From: Canna indica
Taxonomy: Eukaryota > Streptophyta > Magnoliopsida > Zingiberales > Cannaceae
Direction of reading: 5' to 3'
Assembly (NCBI GenBank): GCA_034359265.1
Contig: CP136898.1
Location: forward strand, 39,455,501-39,519,500
Length of the DNA: 64,000 nucleotides
Both the position numbers and the translations under genes were made by a program. Shown here piece by piece: positions 1 through 11,770 of the stretch. Every line of letters begins with the position of its first letter. Within the stretch, counting starts at the first letter, position 1. The notes under the pieces were generated by a model. That model searched no databases. It was not told the origin of the DNA and saw only the letters and a list, made by a program, of their open reading frames with translations.

Positions 1-938
1 AAAACAAGACCTGTTACGTATGAAATCCAGTGAATGGACAAGAGACAGCAGGTTAAACCCAATATTTATAAATAGTGAAATAACTTATAAATTTCCCTCC
101 CAAATTTCTGAAGTCCCAGCTAAATACATGGTATACTGGTGCTTAACTTTCATGACAACATATGGACAACTTTCTAAGGTCATCATCAAATTAAAAAAAT
201 CAAAGCAGTATTTATGCCAACTGAAGGAGGGTATTTTATTATTTTGAGGCCCATATAATTCAGCTTTAACTAATATTATCAAGCAAGTTAGGTGACATTG
301 TCCTATGCTGATGCACAGGTAAAGTTTGTTTGTGGCACACCAAATACATAATTGATCATGACCAAAATAGCGAACAGACAAGATAAGAACAGGATACGTA
401 TAGGTTCACGAACAACCATAAATCTGCACTTATATCTTTCAAACCAATTACCGCTGTAGCAATCAAAGCAAACTACTAAATTCAATACAACTGCTTTATT
501 TCAAGAAAAAACAAGTACGTGAACCACGAGCAGAACACCAATAGAACACCAACAACTATAATTAAATACTTGATTAAACTATATGACATGAAAATCAATA
601 ATATGTAAATATTTTAATGTACCACATAAAGAAGTCGAATTTTAAGTTGATGAACTAAAGGAGAATGCAAAAAAGTTCATTTTGTGAATAAAAATCCAGC
701 TACTTCCAGAAATGCTTGTTTTGTGTTGTTCTACAAAGTTCAAACCTTGTGTAAATGAAGTAAAAGAGTTGATCAAGCAGTCTACTAGCTCAACTTGTCA
801 TAAAAAAGAAAGTTATTTATGAACTTCCAAGTGTATTGGCAGTAAAAGAACATAAATGAACATAAAAGAAAGAGAACCTCATACCTATAAAGTGCATTAC
901 ACAAAAATTTCTTCACAATTTTCTCTTACATACCTAGA
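1..938. other. AT-rich stretch without recognisable gene
   Basis: I see no recognisable protein, RNA gene or repeat here. By position it is the downstream (3') part of CACTA-1 following the DUF4216 exon, and may hold introns or the start of a second transposon gene outside the window. The short open frames are not conserved in any way I can recognise. Confidence 0.5.
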
Positions 939-1490
939 CTATTTGTTTATGTCATAATTGGTCAATTCAACTATATTATCATGTTGTGACATGAATTGTG
1001 TATCTTCATTCTCAATATATTCTTCTAAGTCATAGAAGTCTCTTGGTGGAGCTTTAAGCACAATATACCAATTGGATGTTTCACTTTCTCTTTCATAAAA
1101 CACTTGCTTTGCTTGTGATGCTAAAATAAAAGAATTCCTCTCAAATTGACTTTGACCCACATGTAAATTGACAAGTGTCAAACCTTCTTCAATCTTAATC
1201 TCATTAGGAACACTTGCCCAATTACATTTAAATAGTAGAACTAACAATAAAAAATAATAAAAAATAATTATTTCTCTTATCACCCCATAATAAGAAACCA
1301 CATCAACAACTTGAGCATTATCTCTTGCGCTTGACCTACAAACAGTTGTTGCTTCAAGCATATCACCACTATTTTGTGTTGAATTCTCAACATCCTTTGT
1401 GTGAAATTGTTGGTCATTGATAACATATTTTTTGTAAGATAGAATATTATTTTTAGGTCCAAAAGAAAGCACCCATAATGTATTTGACAC
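939..1490 (-). pseudogene. CACTA TNP2 C-terminal part, DUF4216 domain
   Basis: A 183-residue frame carrying the DUF4216 signature found at the C-terminus of plant TNP2-type transposases: a YYGVIREI core, then a Phe-Lys-Cys-Asn-Trp strand, then FILASQAKQVFYE and a VLKAPPRD tail. It belongs with the TNP2 exons at 4263-6991 but is now cut off from them by the solo LTR at 1782-4253. DUF4216 has no assigned chemistry; it accompanies the transposase that cuts CACTA ends. This segment is open, but the gene as a whole is broken, so I call it a pseudogene part. Upstream exon borders are uncertain. Confidence 0.8.
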
Positions 1491-1776
1491 ATCACTATCA
1501 CTATAGTCAGCTTGAATCTACCAACAACAAGAGAGAAAAAAAGTGTAAATAATTATTTATTTGGAATATATAGACATTTAGTAAAAATTCAGAATTCAGA
1601 CTTCTAACTTTTTGAGTAAACCATTGAGTAAATTGTTCTGAATGTCTCTTCCATAACAAACTTGTATTTCTTTCAAGTCATTTCTTTATTTGTTTTAGTT
1701 CCTCCAAATGCATTCTAATATAAGACATAAATTAATTTCAAATTCTAAAAGTTTGCATTGATGTATAAACAAGTAA

Positions 1777-1781
1777 TGAAA
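1777..1781. repeat. Left copy of 5-bp target site duplication TGAAA
   Basis: TGAAA directly precedes the solo LTR and is repeated exactly at 4254-4258 after it. This is the 5-bp duplication expected for LTR retrotransposon integration. Confidence 0.9.
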
Positions 1782-2138
1782 TGTCACACCCCGACTGAGG
1801 GTAGTGTGATCGGCCAGGGCCCACGTCCTGCCCTGTAGCCTACTGTCTACACTGACATTAAAAAACCAAAACATATCGACTGAAAGGAAATTAACATACT
1901 TTATAAAAAGTTTGCAAGTCACAATATATATAAGTTTTTCAAAACAAGAAGAAACATTAACATCAAATCCAAATGGTTAAATATCAAGTTTTATGATTCT
2001 TTTCAAAAATAACCGTCAGTGCAGAAATAAAACCAATATAACTAGGACTAGTCTAAGACTCATGGACGCCGCTACGAGATAAGGCACCGCCTCCGCCCTC
2101 CAGTTGCACCATGTCGACACCAAGCTACTGCTCATGCT

Positions 2139-3759
2139 CTGCAAAATAAAATATAAACTGTGAGTCCACTTGGGACTTAGTGAGTGGCTCAAATGAACCT
2201 CCACATAATCCTCAGACCTGCATATATATCATACAAGGCAATAAAGGAATGTACAAGGAGGTAGAGTGTGTTTCTAATACAATTACAGACCCTCAACGGA
2301 TCCATCAGTACCAATTGTACTTGATAACCTGCCACCTTGGCTTATCAAGCCTCTGGCATCCGGCCCTTGGGCCTACTCATAGCAATATATCCCGGATACA
2401 GCCGTCCCTACCATATCAGGTAGTACCATCTCAAGATGCAGGCAAACAATCCCGGGCCATCGTCTAGGATGGCCACTAGCCTCCGGACACCGTCTGGGGT
2501 AAGGATAGGTAGTCCCACCCAATTGGGGTCTTGCACTTGGCGGGCCCACTGGCGCACCTCTAGACCCAACTGGCCTAACTGAGCATTGGTTATTTCCAAC
2601 CTCCTCGCTCCTCGGCGGACCATCACAAGCACATTACACAATCAAAATCCTAGGGTTTCCATATATATATATATATATATATATACACTTCGGGCCTTTG
2701 CCCTTATCTAGCCATGTCCGGCTACCGGGTCAATAATTCATGCCGCCCCTGTTAGTATATGTGCACCTACAATCTCTAAGTTTCCAAGATGTATAATTTC
2801 CATGTATAATTTCCATGGCTACCGGGTGATAATTTCCATGAGTCATCCTTGGAATACCATCCAAGGACATTTAGGGCAGCATGTATAATGGAAAGAAAAA
2901 TGCTCAAATATTACATCATTCACCATATTTAATCATAATGCACATACCTAACCATTCTTATGCTACCTTAGGAATAGTAGCACAATAAGGAGCAACTATC
3001 TAGCATGGCAAGGTAGTAATAATTTAAATAATAAGTATGAATTATAAAACATGGTAACATTGTCAACATCCAAGTTTAAGAATCAAATGCTAAGTATGGA
3101 TACAATCTAGCATTTCTACAATTCAAATCAATTAAGCTACTTGCTAAGTTTGGTGTTCTTCCTAAGTATTGTCATATCCTTATGTGATCCCTAAGATCAT
3201 GAACTTTCCATCTAAGGCAAATCTCTCCTCCTCTACCCAACCTTGGTCGAACCATGAGCAAGGGAAACCTTGCTCGATCAAGGTCCTTGGGGTAGGGAAA
3301 GATGGAAGAGACTTTAACTATACTTTGTCTCTTCAATTCCACGTACTTCTTAAATACCGAAGATCAACTCACCCTTCCCCTCACCCTTTGGCCGCCCCTC
3401 TTCATGAATCTTAGGGTTCATTCAGCCACTTCAAGGGGCTTTAGAGGGGGACATGCTTCATGTTACGCAAGGAGTTCAAAGGATTGAATCAAAACAGTGG
3501 TATAGGGCATCTAAGGGCCTTGTTGCCGTCAAGCGAATCGGGGGAAATTTCGGCATGACCTTTCCCCTTTTCCCATGACTCGGCAGCCCCTAAAATACTC
3601 AAATCGATGGTTAAAACAGTGAGATCCGACAAGAACATCATAAAACAGTGAGTACCTATCGTTGAAATCAAAGATCGTTGGAAAAACGTGAGAACTCAAC
3701 CTAGAATCTAGGGTTCGGCCACCCGCCTCCCCCAAACTATTAAAGCCTTAACCACTCAC
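2139..3759 (-). other. Candidate intron within LTR L1
   Basis: On the minus strand a strong donor (AAG then GTGAGTGGTT) lies at 3759-3758 and a polypyrimidine-AG acceptor (TTTTATTTTGCAG) ends at 2139. The same two sites occur at the same relative places in five other LTRs of this family in the window, which makes chance unlikely. Splicing itself is inferred. Confidence 0.55.
2661..2685. repeat. (AT)n microsatellite in LTR L1
   Basis: An uninterrupted AT dinucleotide run of about 25 bases, inside the candidate LTR intron. Confidence 0.95.
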
Positions 3760-4253
3760 CTTTTTAAGAAGAGAAAATAGTGAGGAAGAAGATCCCCACG
3801 TCCTCGAAGTGATCGGCTCCAGCAATGGCAATATCTCCGACCAAGAATCCGAGTAGTGCCTCCCCTTTTTTTCCCTTGCTCCTCCTCTTTCTCCCTTGCT
3901 GCCTTGTGCGGCTCAATGAATGAGCCACACGGCTGCAAGATGAGGGTTTTAATCCCTCATCTAGCTTTCCAAATGAGGCCTCTTGACTCACTTAACTCGC
4001 ACTCAAACCTCGACTAAACTCGAACTCAACTTGGGTTCCGACTCAACCCATAATATGACTCGAGTTAACTTAATTTAAGGTATGATTTTATAAAAGGAGA
4101 GTTAATTATCCAAATAGACTTCATGATTCATTAGCCGAGTCATACCTTTTCACTCGAGGCGATCCTGAGGCTCGACTTGACTACCCCCGGGTCCGACGCG
4201 CTGCACCAAAATAGATTTTTATAGTAGGAAACTTTTTTTTTTCGGGTCTTACA

Positions 4254-4258
4254 TGAAA
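4254..4258. repeat. Right copy of 5-bp target site duplication TGAAA
   Basis: Exact repeat of 1777-1781, flanking the solo LTR. Confidence 0.9.
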
Positions 4259-4262
4259 TATC

Positions 4263-6991
4263 TTACTCCAAAAAAGGCTCAACTATGGCTGTATTAAATA
4301 TAACATATCTATGTGCACATTCAAACATTTCATCACTTAACATGATTGATGTTCCACTTCCAAGTGGACGACCTTCAGTATTTCCCTCATTGGTAACATT
4401 TTGATTATGACCAAGACTATCCACTTGAATAAGATGATCAGTGAATGAATTGCAGAATGAAATACATTCTTCTACAAGGTAGCATTCAGCAATGCAACCT
4501 TCTAGTCGTGCATGATTTCTAACATACTCTTTCAATATATTCATTTGCCTACACATTAAATTTTAAGATGTACAATGAAGAATAATCAAATAAAAAAAAG
4601 AAATCACGAGTATAGTGGATAAAATTTAACCTTTCAAAAGGGTACATCCATCAAAATCGGACCGGTCCACATAGTCGTGCTTCTCGTCCCAAGTGAGTAG
4701 GCAAATGAGTCATTATGACAAAAAAGGAAGGTGGGAAAAACCTTTCAAACAAGCATAATATTTCTACGACTTCATCCTCTAGCTTTAACAACTTCTCCTT
4801 ATCTATCACTCGTTGGCATAGCTTGTTGAAGAAAAAACATAACCTCATAATTGCATTCCTTGGACCTTTGGGAAGCCACCCTGTTAATGCAACAGGTAAC
4901 AACTGTTGCATTAAAACATGACAATCATGCGACTTCAATCCTGAAATTTTATAATCTTCTATAGATATACAATTAGCAACATTTGAGCTATAACCATCAG
5001 GCACCTTCAAATCATATAGGACTTTGCAAAATTTCTTTTTCTCAAGCCTAGTTAATATATTAGGTGCTGGAGGAAGGTATGTTCTAGTCCCTCGTGGTTC
5101 AGGATACAAGTTTGGACTAATGCCCATTTCTTCCAAGTCTTTCCGTGCATTCAATCCATCCTTAGATTTTCCATCTATATCTAAAAGTGTACCGATGATG
5201 TCTTCACATGAATTCTTTTCAATGTGCATTACGTCCAAATTGTGAAGTAATGACAATGCCTATAAGAAAATATGATAAAAGTTGTGTTACTATTATAAAC
5301 ATAAGTTTGGAATCTAAAATAAAATAGATTGTGTGTAATATTATTACCTCCCAATATGGTAGATCAAAAAAGATTGATCTTTTTTTCCACATATTCACTC
5401 ATCTTTGACCATTCTTCGTTTTTTCTGCTTTCTCTTTCCCCACTCATTGGGAAAATGTTTTATTTTTTCTAGTATGTTGCTTCCACTTTTGATTCTAGGA
5501 TTCCTTCCTTTCTCTTCATGTCCATCAAACCAAGCTCTCTTTTTTCGGAATGGATGAGATGGCGGAAGAAAACGCCTATGGCCCATATATGCAAATTTCT
5601 TACTATATTTTAACCAATGCGAATGAGTATGCTCTCCACATTTTGGACATGCTTTTTCACCCTTGGTAGTACATCCGGCAAGATTACCATATGCTGGAAA
5701 ATCATTGATTGTCCATAATATAATAGCTTTCAATTTAAAGGATGATTTAGCAAATGAGTCATACACATTCATGCCCTCATTCCAGAGATATTGCAAATCG
5801 TCTATAAGAGGTTGTAGATATATGTCAATGTCATTTCCAGGTTGTTTAGGACCTGGAATCAACAATGTAAAGAGAATATTTTATTTTTTCATGCATAACC
5901 ATGGAGGCAAGTTGTATATAACTAGCATAACTGGCCAGCAATTATATTTGGAGCTTTGAATGCTAAAAGGATTAAATACATCCGTAGCAAGTCCAAGCCT
6001 TAAATTGCGTGGATCCATGGAAAAATCAGGCCACTTTTTATCAATTAGCTCCCAAGACAATGAATCCACAGGATGACGCATCTTTCCATCAGTACTTTTA
6101 TGAGTAGAATGTCAAACTAATGCTTCAACCATATTTGGTGACCTGAACATCCTATTAAACTTTGTTTGAATAGAAAAGTATCTCAATAATTTTGCAGGTA
6201 TACCAATACGAACCTCTTTTGTTCTTTCATCCCGTTTTCACCTTGAAGAACCACATGTAGCATAATTCTCTAATGATTCTTTCTCCTTTCTAAACAAACA
6301 ACAATCATTGACACATGCATGAATTTTTTCACAACCTAAATCAAATTTTTTTATCATTTTTTTCACCTCATTAATGGACTTGAGAAGTACATTGTCCATG
6401 GGTAACATATCATGTAAAATTTCCAAAAGTTCATTGAAGCCTTTGTTGGACCATCCATTCGTAGTTTTAATCTTGTATAATGCTACAACAGATGACAATT
6501 TTGTGTACTTTGTACAACCAACATACAAAGGGGTTTGAGCATCCTCTAATTCTCTATCAAACTCCTAATTATTTGTTTCACTAAGAGGCTCCATATAATT
6601 TTCATCACTTATATTTGCAGCCCAATATAAGTTATATGTGTTGGAGAACTCCATTTCTTCATTATTATCACTATCAATAGTTCTCCATGATGAAACCACT
6701 TTGTATATGAAGGATCCATTCCCCTTATGATTAGATGCTCATGAACAGTTTCTAAACTATGATGCCTTAAGTTTTTATAGTTTTTACAAGGACACAAAAT
6801 TACTCCTGAAATCTCTGTAATTGCATCAGCCATTGTAATAAACTTCCATGCTTCTTGGACATATTCCTCTGATGCTCTACCAATTTAAACAAAATAAATA
6901 AACTCAAATAACTATCTATAACTACAAAAAAACAAAATTGACAAACCTAAATGAAAGTACCTGCTAAGATCGACCCAACTTTTGTCCAACT
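4263..6991 (-). pseudogene. CACTA TNP2-type transposase, N-terminal and central parts
   Basis: Reading leftwards on the minus strand: a first exon near 6991-6962 (EKLDKSWVDLSR) and the next near 6880-6609 (RASEEYVQEAWKF, then a CPCKNYKN cysteine motif and a WFHHGE end) make the Transpos_assoc domain. A linker follows at 6528-6238 (GCEKIHACVNDC). The Transposase_21 domain spans about 6081-5395 (MRHPVDSLSWE, PRNLRLGLATD, YNLPPWLC, then LIPGPKQPGNDID and WTINDFPAYGNL). DUF4218 spans 5256-4263 (LDVMHIEKN, LKSHDCHVLMQ, FFPPSFFVIMTHLPTHL). Known role: the endonuclease that cuts and joins CACTA ends in the nucleus. An in-frame stop falls inside Transposase_21 just before LIPGPK, frames shift elsewhere, and the solo LTR separates the DUF4216 end. 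It is therefore dead as it stands. Confidence 0.85.
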
Positions 6992-7084
6992 TTTCTATTT
7001 TAAATCAAAGTACCAAATATACTTTCTTAGTTGGTAATTCAAATACATATGTGGCAGAAAAAAAAAATACCAATATTTGATATG

Positions 7085-7345
7085 AATATTCCTAAAACAT
7101 TATTAAAAGTAGGGATACAGATACAATAAGCAAACAATAAGAAGAACAGGAAGTGCTATGTAATAAATGAACATATTCCTAAAACATTATTAAAAAAAAA
7201 TTGAAGTGCTCTGTAATAGGAAGGATACAGATACAATAAGCAAACAATAAGCAAGATACAATTTGAAGAACATATTCAATTTGAAGAACAGGGATACAGA
7301 TACAATAAGCAAACCAAATGAACATTCCTGAAACAATAAGCAAAC
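7085..7345. repeat. Irregular tandem repeats in the CACTA-1 5' region
   Basis: Three imperfect copies of GGATACAGATACAATAAGC (near 7114, 7223 and 7290), interleaved with two copies of ATTCCTAAAACATTATTAAAA. The spacing is irregular (about 70-110 bp). It lies upstream of the TNP2 start, within the transposon. Confidence 0.75.
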
Positions 7346-7878
7346 TTGAAGAAAAAGTTTTCAAATGTACAAGATACAAACTTATTCGAAGCAAAACAAA
7401 AAGTATACAAGCATCGGCATAATCGGCATCTCAAAAGAAGCAAACCGAAATCAAACAGAGGGCAAGAAAAATAAACCCTATAATGCACACTATGACATCA
7501 CGATTGAAACCAGGAACAAGGAGAAACTAGCTAGGGCATGAGAAAATGAATCGAACCTTCTAGGTCCACCCAGCGGCGCAGAAGAGAAGGAGACACGAGG
7601 ACTATCGACGAGCAGGAGAGACGGGAACTGTCGGCGAGCAGGAGAGACAAGGCGTAGGTGGACTCTCGTCGGCAGTGATCGGGGTGAGGTTTTGTCATCA
7701 GAGGAGAAGGGGGTGGCGGGCTAGCTGAGGTTTCGTCGAGTGAGGATAAAATAAAAGTGATCGAGCGCGCGCGGGGCTTTTGATGTCGAGCGCGGGGCTT
7801 CTGTTGTCGACAAAAAAAAGGAGGGAGTCGGGTGCCGCTCGAATTTAGTTATATTTATTATAGCGTTTTGTTAAAATG

Positions 7879-7918
7879 CTATTACTAACTGCTATGGAAA
7901 GCTCTAAATGTAGTAGTG
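7879..7918 (-). repeat. CACTA-1 terminal inverted repeat and subterminal end
   Basis: The minus strand begins CACTACTACA at 7918, the hallmark CACTA terminus, followed by short AGC/TAGC-containing subterminal motifs. The opposite terminus is outside the window. Confidence 0.8.
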
Positions 7919-7921
7919 TTG

Positions 7922-8376
7922 GGTGGTAGCCTTGGTGTTTGAGGTTTAAATCCATCGGTGTAAACGTAGTTTACTAGGATTAGTTGAGTTGTCCCTTCGG
8001 TTAAGGTGGGAGAGTGCACTAGGTAGGAAGGCGGGATACTTCCAGGTGTGGAAGTGTCTTTAGTTTGAGAGCGGAGACTTTCCGGTGTAAAGTCCTCTTT
8101 GTAAGGAAAACGATATAATCCAGTAAAGCTAAGTTTGGAAATCCTAAGCGGGGTGCTTAGGTAGTGGAGTAGGCATTGGGGTCAAACCACTATAAATACT
8201 TATGTTAGCATTATTTTTTTGTGTATCACATTGCTTATCTTTATTACTCGCTTCCGCATTTAGTCGTTGAATTGTGAATTACCCAAGTAATCTAAGAAAT
8301 GTTCAAAATCGAATTAGGCAAACAGATTTAGATAACACACTATTCATCCCCCCTCTAGTGGACCATTTCACCAACA
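7922..8376 (+). mobile_element. Copia LTR remnant, 3' part
   Basis: Closely resembles the 3' part of the copia B LTR (32290-32757) in plus orientation, including AAACGTAGTTTACTAGGATT, CCTAAGCGGGGTGCTTAGG and the CACCCCCCTCTAGTG block near the LTR end; it ends ...CCAACA at 8376. Its 5' part was displaced by insertion of CACTA-1. No PBS-like sequence follows, so it is either a 3' LTR or cut by a later rearrangement. Confidence 0.8.
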
Positions 8377-8540
8377 AACGACTCTGAACATTGGTCCTAC
8401 ACACATTTGTTGATTTTCCCAACTAGGTCAACCCAAGACATTAGGGTCAAGGACATTTATAGACTTGCTGCTATATCACACTAGAGCTATCCTAAAGTCA
8501 CCCAACTCCCCCTTTCAATTATTATTGTATCTGTATCCTA
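8377..8540. other. Short unassigned spacer
   Basis: About 160 bp between the copia LTR end and the gypsy LTR fragment. Nothing recognisable; it may be flanking DNA of the copia insertion or filler DNA. Confidence 0.4.
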
Positions 8541-9069
8541 AAGATATTCTACCAATTATTAAGCACTTTTCTGGGCTTCCGCCTGTACCTGGCCCCTTTC
8601 AATTCAAAACGTTAAGTGTAGATTCCAAGGTGCGAACACCTGATGTCTCTTGGTCAAAATATTCATACCTATAGTTTCTAGAAATTCTATGTCGTCAACT
8701 AGAGGGTGACCCCCTCACACTTAAGCCTACACAAGCAGGAACACAAGTCTATGTTTGCACCCACGTCTTCCTAGTGTGGCATACCAAAGGTCTCTGTTGA
8801 ACTGACGTGTCATTGACATTCTAAATTGCCAAAATTTAATTAATTACATACTATAATTTATGGGAAACTTTAGCTACAAACTTACCACAATTTTTTACAT
8901 AATTACAACAATTAAATAACGAAATTCTGCAATTAAAAGAATATAATTCCAACATGATTAAATTAATTTCAGCACTATTAAATCTACTTAGGAAACTTCA
9001 AATAAGCATTCATTGCAAAGCATACATAACAAGTTTTATTTATCTTATGGAGAAGTTTTTACTTTTGAA
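8541..9069 (-). mobile_element. Gypsy LTR fragment nearly identical to part of element A left LTR
   Basis: Aligns from end to end with 21297-21823 with roughly nine differences by eye in about 529 bases. Both edges show short shared sequence (AAGATATTC on the left, TTTTTACT on the right). It lacks the LTR ends and abuts LTR L2. It is closer to the left LTR of element A than that LTR is to its own partner. Confidence 0.85.
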
Positions 9070-9075
9070 GTTTTT

Positions 9076-11330
9076 ACTGAGGGTAGTGTGACCGGCCAAG
9101 GCCTACATCCTGCCCTGTAGCCTACTGTCTACACTGACTGATAATAAAACAGAACATATCGAGAAAGGAAACCACAACACAATTTTTATTTAAAAGTTTT
9201 CGAAATTCACAATTATATGTTTCCCAACCAAAGAAGGAAACCAACATTGTAACAAATAGAACATCTCAAGTATCAAAGTTTTACAAACTTTTCAAAATAC
9301 AACTGTTAGTGCAGGAAAGGAAACAACTACTACAAGACATTGGACTATGACTCAAGGACGCCACTACCAGATATGGCACCACCACCTGCCCTCCAACTAC
9401 ACCATGTTGACAAGCCGCAATCACTGCTCATGCTCTGCAAAAACAAAGGAAACAATTGTGAGTCCACTTGGGACTCAGTGCGCGATTTTTTTGAACCTCC
9501 ACATAATCCATAGTTAGTCGTGCGTAACATATAAAGCAGCATAGAATATAATCAGGGAGGTATGTTACTTTTTAGTGTGACTAAGCATTGGTCATTTCTG
9601 ACCTCCAACTGGGGTCTGACACCTAGCGGGCCCGTTGGTACATCTCAAGACCTAATCACTGGCCGAGCTAAGCATTGGTCATTTCTGACCTCCACGCTTC
9701 TCGGCGGACCATCTCAAGCACATCACACAGTCAAATGTCCTGGGGTTTCCTTATATACACTTTGGGCCATTGCCCGTATCCGGCCCTAATCTGGTCTGCA
9801 GGGTCAACAAGTTAATGATACCCTTCCAAAAACGTGTACACCTAATAGTTCTAGGTGTCAAAAAAATGAATACTAGAAGCTCTAGAAGTTGTGTCATTTC
9901 CTAGCTAGGTTTCCATATATACAAAACATCTTGCGACGTCCTACATGTTATCTAGCATTATACGCTACCTTGAGTGAGGAATTCTATGCACCGACCTTGG
10001 AATTCCACCCATGAACATCAAGTATAATTTATATCAACTACTATATATAACAACAAGATTCATTAATAACCATTGGTACACTGCATTTAGAATTAATTTT
10101 AATAAGAACAATTTATCTAGCATGGTAAGATAATAATAAATTCAACAACGCATGGAATACTAAGCATGGTAAAAATATTACATCATTTCAAAATTTAAGA
10201 GGAATGTGCAAAGGATAGTCACTACGCTATCTTTCCTACAATTACATGATTCAATAAATTAACTTGCTATAGGCAGAGTCCTTCCTAAGTATTATCATGC
10301 CTCTATTGATTTAGCACTCTAATTATGAAAATTACCATCTAAAGCTCACCCTCTCCCTGCCCTAGGCTTGGTCGAACCTTGAGCAAGGTGAACCTTGCTC
10401 GGCCATGCCTCTTAGGGTAGGAAAGGAAGAGGAGAATTTAACCCCGACCCTAATTCATTGTCTACGCTATATCTTAATTGCATATAGACTAGCTTGCCCC
10501 TCCCCCGATACTTGGCCGAACCCTTCTCATGAAGTTTTAGGGTTCACTCAGCCAACCCTATGAGTTTAGGGGAGACTAGTTTCTTAACACATGAAATCGA
10601 CAATTAAGAACACACTATTCATGAACTTGAGATCATCCGAGGGCTCTACTTCCGTCAAGGGAATTAGAGAAAATTTTGGCATGACCTTTCTCCTTTTCCC
10701 ATGATTCGGCAGCCCTAGAACTCGAGAAAACGACGAGGAAAACAAGACGATCTGACAAGAATTGATACAAAACAATGAATACCCAACTCCGAAACCAAGA
10801 TCCGTCGAAAACTCATGCAAAAACACATCATAACACTTCTAGGGGTTTGGCTACCCGCCTCCCCCAATTCTTCATATCTAACCACTCACCTTGCTTGAGG
10901 AAGATGAAGGATCGGATGATGACGACCTTAAATATTCCGGCGACGGCACGAAATCCCGAATCGACCAAAATCTCCTTTCCTTGCTCCTTCTCCCTCTCTC
11001 CCTATGCTCTGCCTTGTGTGACTCCAAGATGAGTCGCACGGCAGCATGGATGAGGGATTTTATTTTGGCCTTTGATTCTTACTCATGACTCGACTAAGCC
11101 CGAGCTCGACTTGGGTTCCGACTCTACCCGCAACACGAGTCGATTTAAACTCGATTAAGGTATAAATGCATAAAATGAAAGAGTCATTTTCCCAATTTAA
11201 TTGCATACATCATTAGTCGACTCATACCTATTACTCGAGGTGATCCCGAGGCTCGACTCGACTATCCCCGAGTCCGGCTCACTACACCAAAATAAATTTT
11301 TATATTAGGAAATTTTTCCCGGGTCTTACA
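9076..11330 (-). mobile_element. Gypsy LTR L2, missing its first bases
   Basis: Same subfamily as L1 (shared ACTGAGGGTAGTGTGACCGG start block and CCTGTAGCCTACTGTCTACA). It ends GGGTCTTACA at 11330. The terminal TGTCACACCCCG expected at the left end is absent; instead the fragment 8541-9069 joins directly. No target duplication can be found. It is followed by leader sequence of a different element (11331-11770). Confidence 0.8.
9436..10889 (-). other. Candidate intron within LTR L2
   Basis: Donor AAG then GTGAGTGGTT at 10889-10888 and acceptor TTTTTGCAG ending at 9436, on the minus strand, matching the sites in L1. The implied intron is about 1454 bases. Confidence 0.5.
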
Positions 11331-11770
11331 AAATCTAGGAGGCACACCCTCCCCAAAATATTGATGCTTTCTAATCAAATTAGATCAAACAAGATTTTTC
11401 AAATAAATTTCAGAATATTCAATTTCCTACACATGATTACCCTGGGGTAAGGGGAAATCACATAAAAACTAGTTCCCGAACCAAAGCCTCGAGTTGTACC
11501 ACTCTGGGTCTTGCTCAACCTTGGTCGCCCATGATTACGCCCCCGACCTATGGAAATACACCCACTATCACTCCACATTTCTTTGACATTTGCCTTCGTC
11601 GACGACAAGGAAAACATACAAGTAAAGAAATTAATCATTTTAATTTACAGTTATTAAAGGACCATACATACCGCCGTTGGTGCGCAAGCTCAGCTGCTTG
11701 ATCTCGTGACTTGGAGACACTCTATGCACTATTGTTGTAGTCAGGACCTAACTATGCTCTGATACCACTT
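11331..11770 (-). mobile_element. Gypsy internal leader fragment with primer binding site
   Basis: Lies directly inside LTR L3. On the minus strand the sequence next to the LTR contains TGGTATCAGAGC (11756-11767), complementary to the 3' end of initiator methionine tRNA, the usual primer of plant LTR elements. Further in, an open frame (11638-11399) has a GRGRNHGRPR-type basic stretch resembling the Gly/Arg-rich start region of the gag frame in element A. The rest of this element is lost; LTR L2 abuts at 11330. Confidence 0.7.

Larger units (their letters stand above)
1782..4253 (-). mobile_element. Solo gypsy LTR (L1), 2472 bp, inside CACTA-1
   Basis: Starts TGTCACACCCC and ends GGGTCTTACA, so both ends have TG..CA, and it is flanked by perfect TGAAA duplications. 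No internal gag-pol remains, which indicates recombination between two LTRs. The orientation is minus because the full-length relatives (20327-30003, 40381-45829) place gag-pol and the primer site on the minus strand. It shares terminal blocks with the LTRs at 9076, 11771, 17820, 20327, 27589 and 43631, and contains conserved splice-site sequences (see 2139-3759). It splits the TNP2 gene, so it is younger than CACTA-1. Confidence 0.92.
1..7918 (-). mobile_element. CACTA-1: CACTA (En/Spm) DNA transposon, left end outside the window
   Basis: A minus-strand element whose right terminus reads CACTACTACA on the minus strand and ends at 7918. It holds a decayed TNP2 gene (domains Transpos_assoc, Transposase_21, DUF4218 and DUF4216 in that order from right to left). 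The base triplet after the terminus (7919-7921) is TTG, the expected 3-bp target duplication, but its partner is off the left edge. The element lies inside a copia LTR, whose sequence resumes at 7922. A solo gypsy LTR (1782-4253) has inserted between the DUF4218 and DUF4216 parts. The GC-rich stretch 7540-7850 is the likely promoter and 5' leader. No TNPA-like gene is visible; it may lie beyond the left edge. Confidence 0.85.

Noticed and set aside
4715..4921. Plus-strand frames at 4715-4921 and 5024-5245
   Set aside because: Shadows of the DUF4218 coding sequence on the minus strand.
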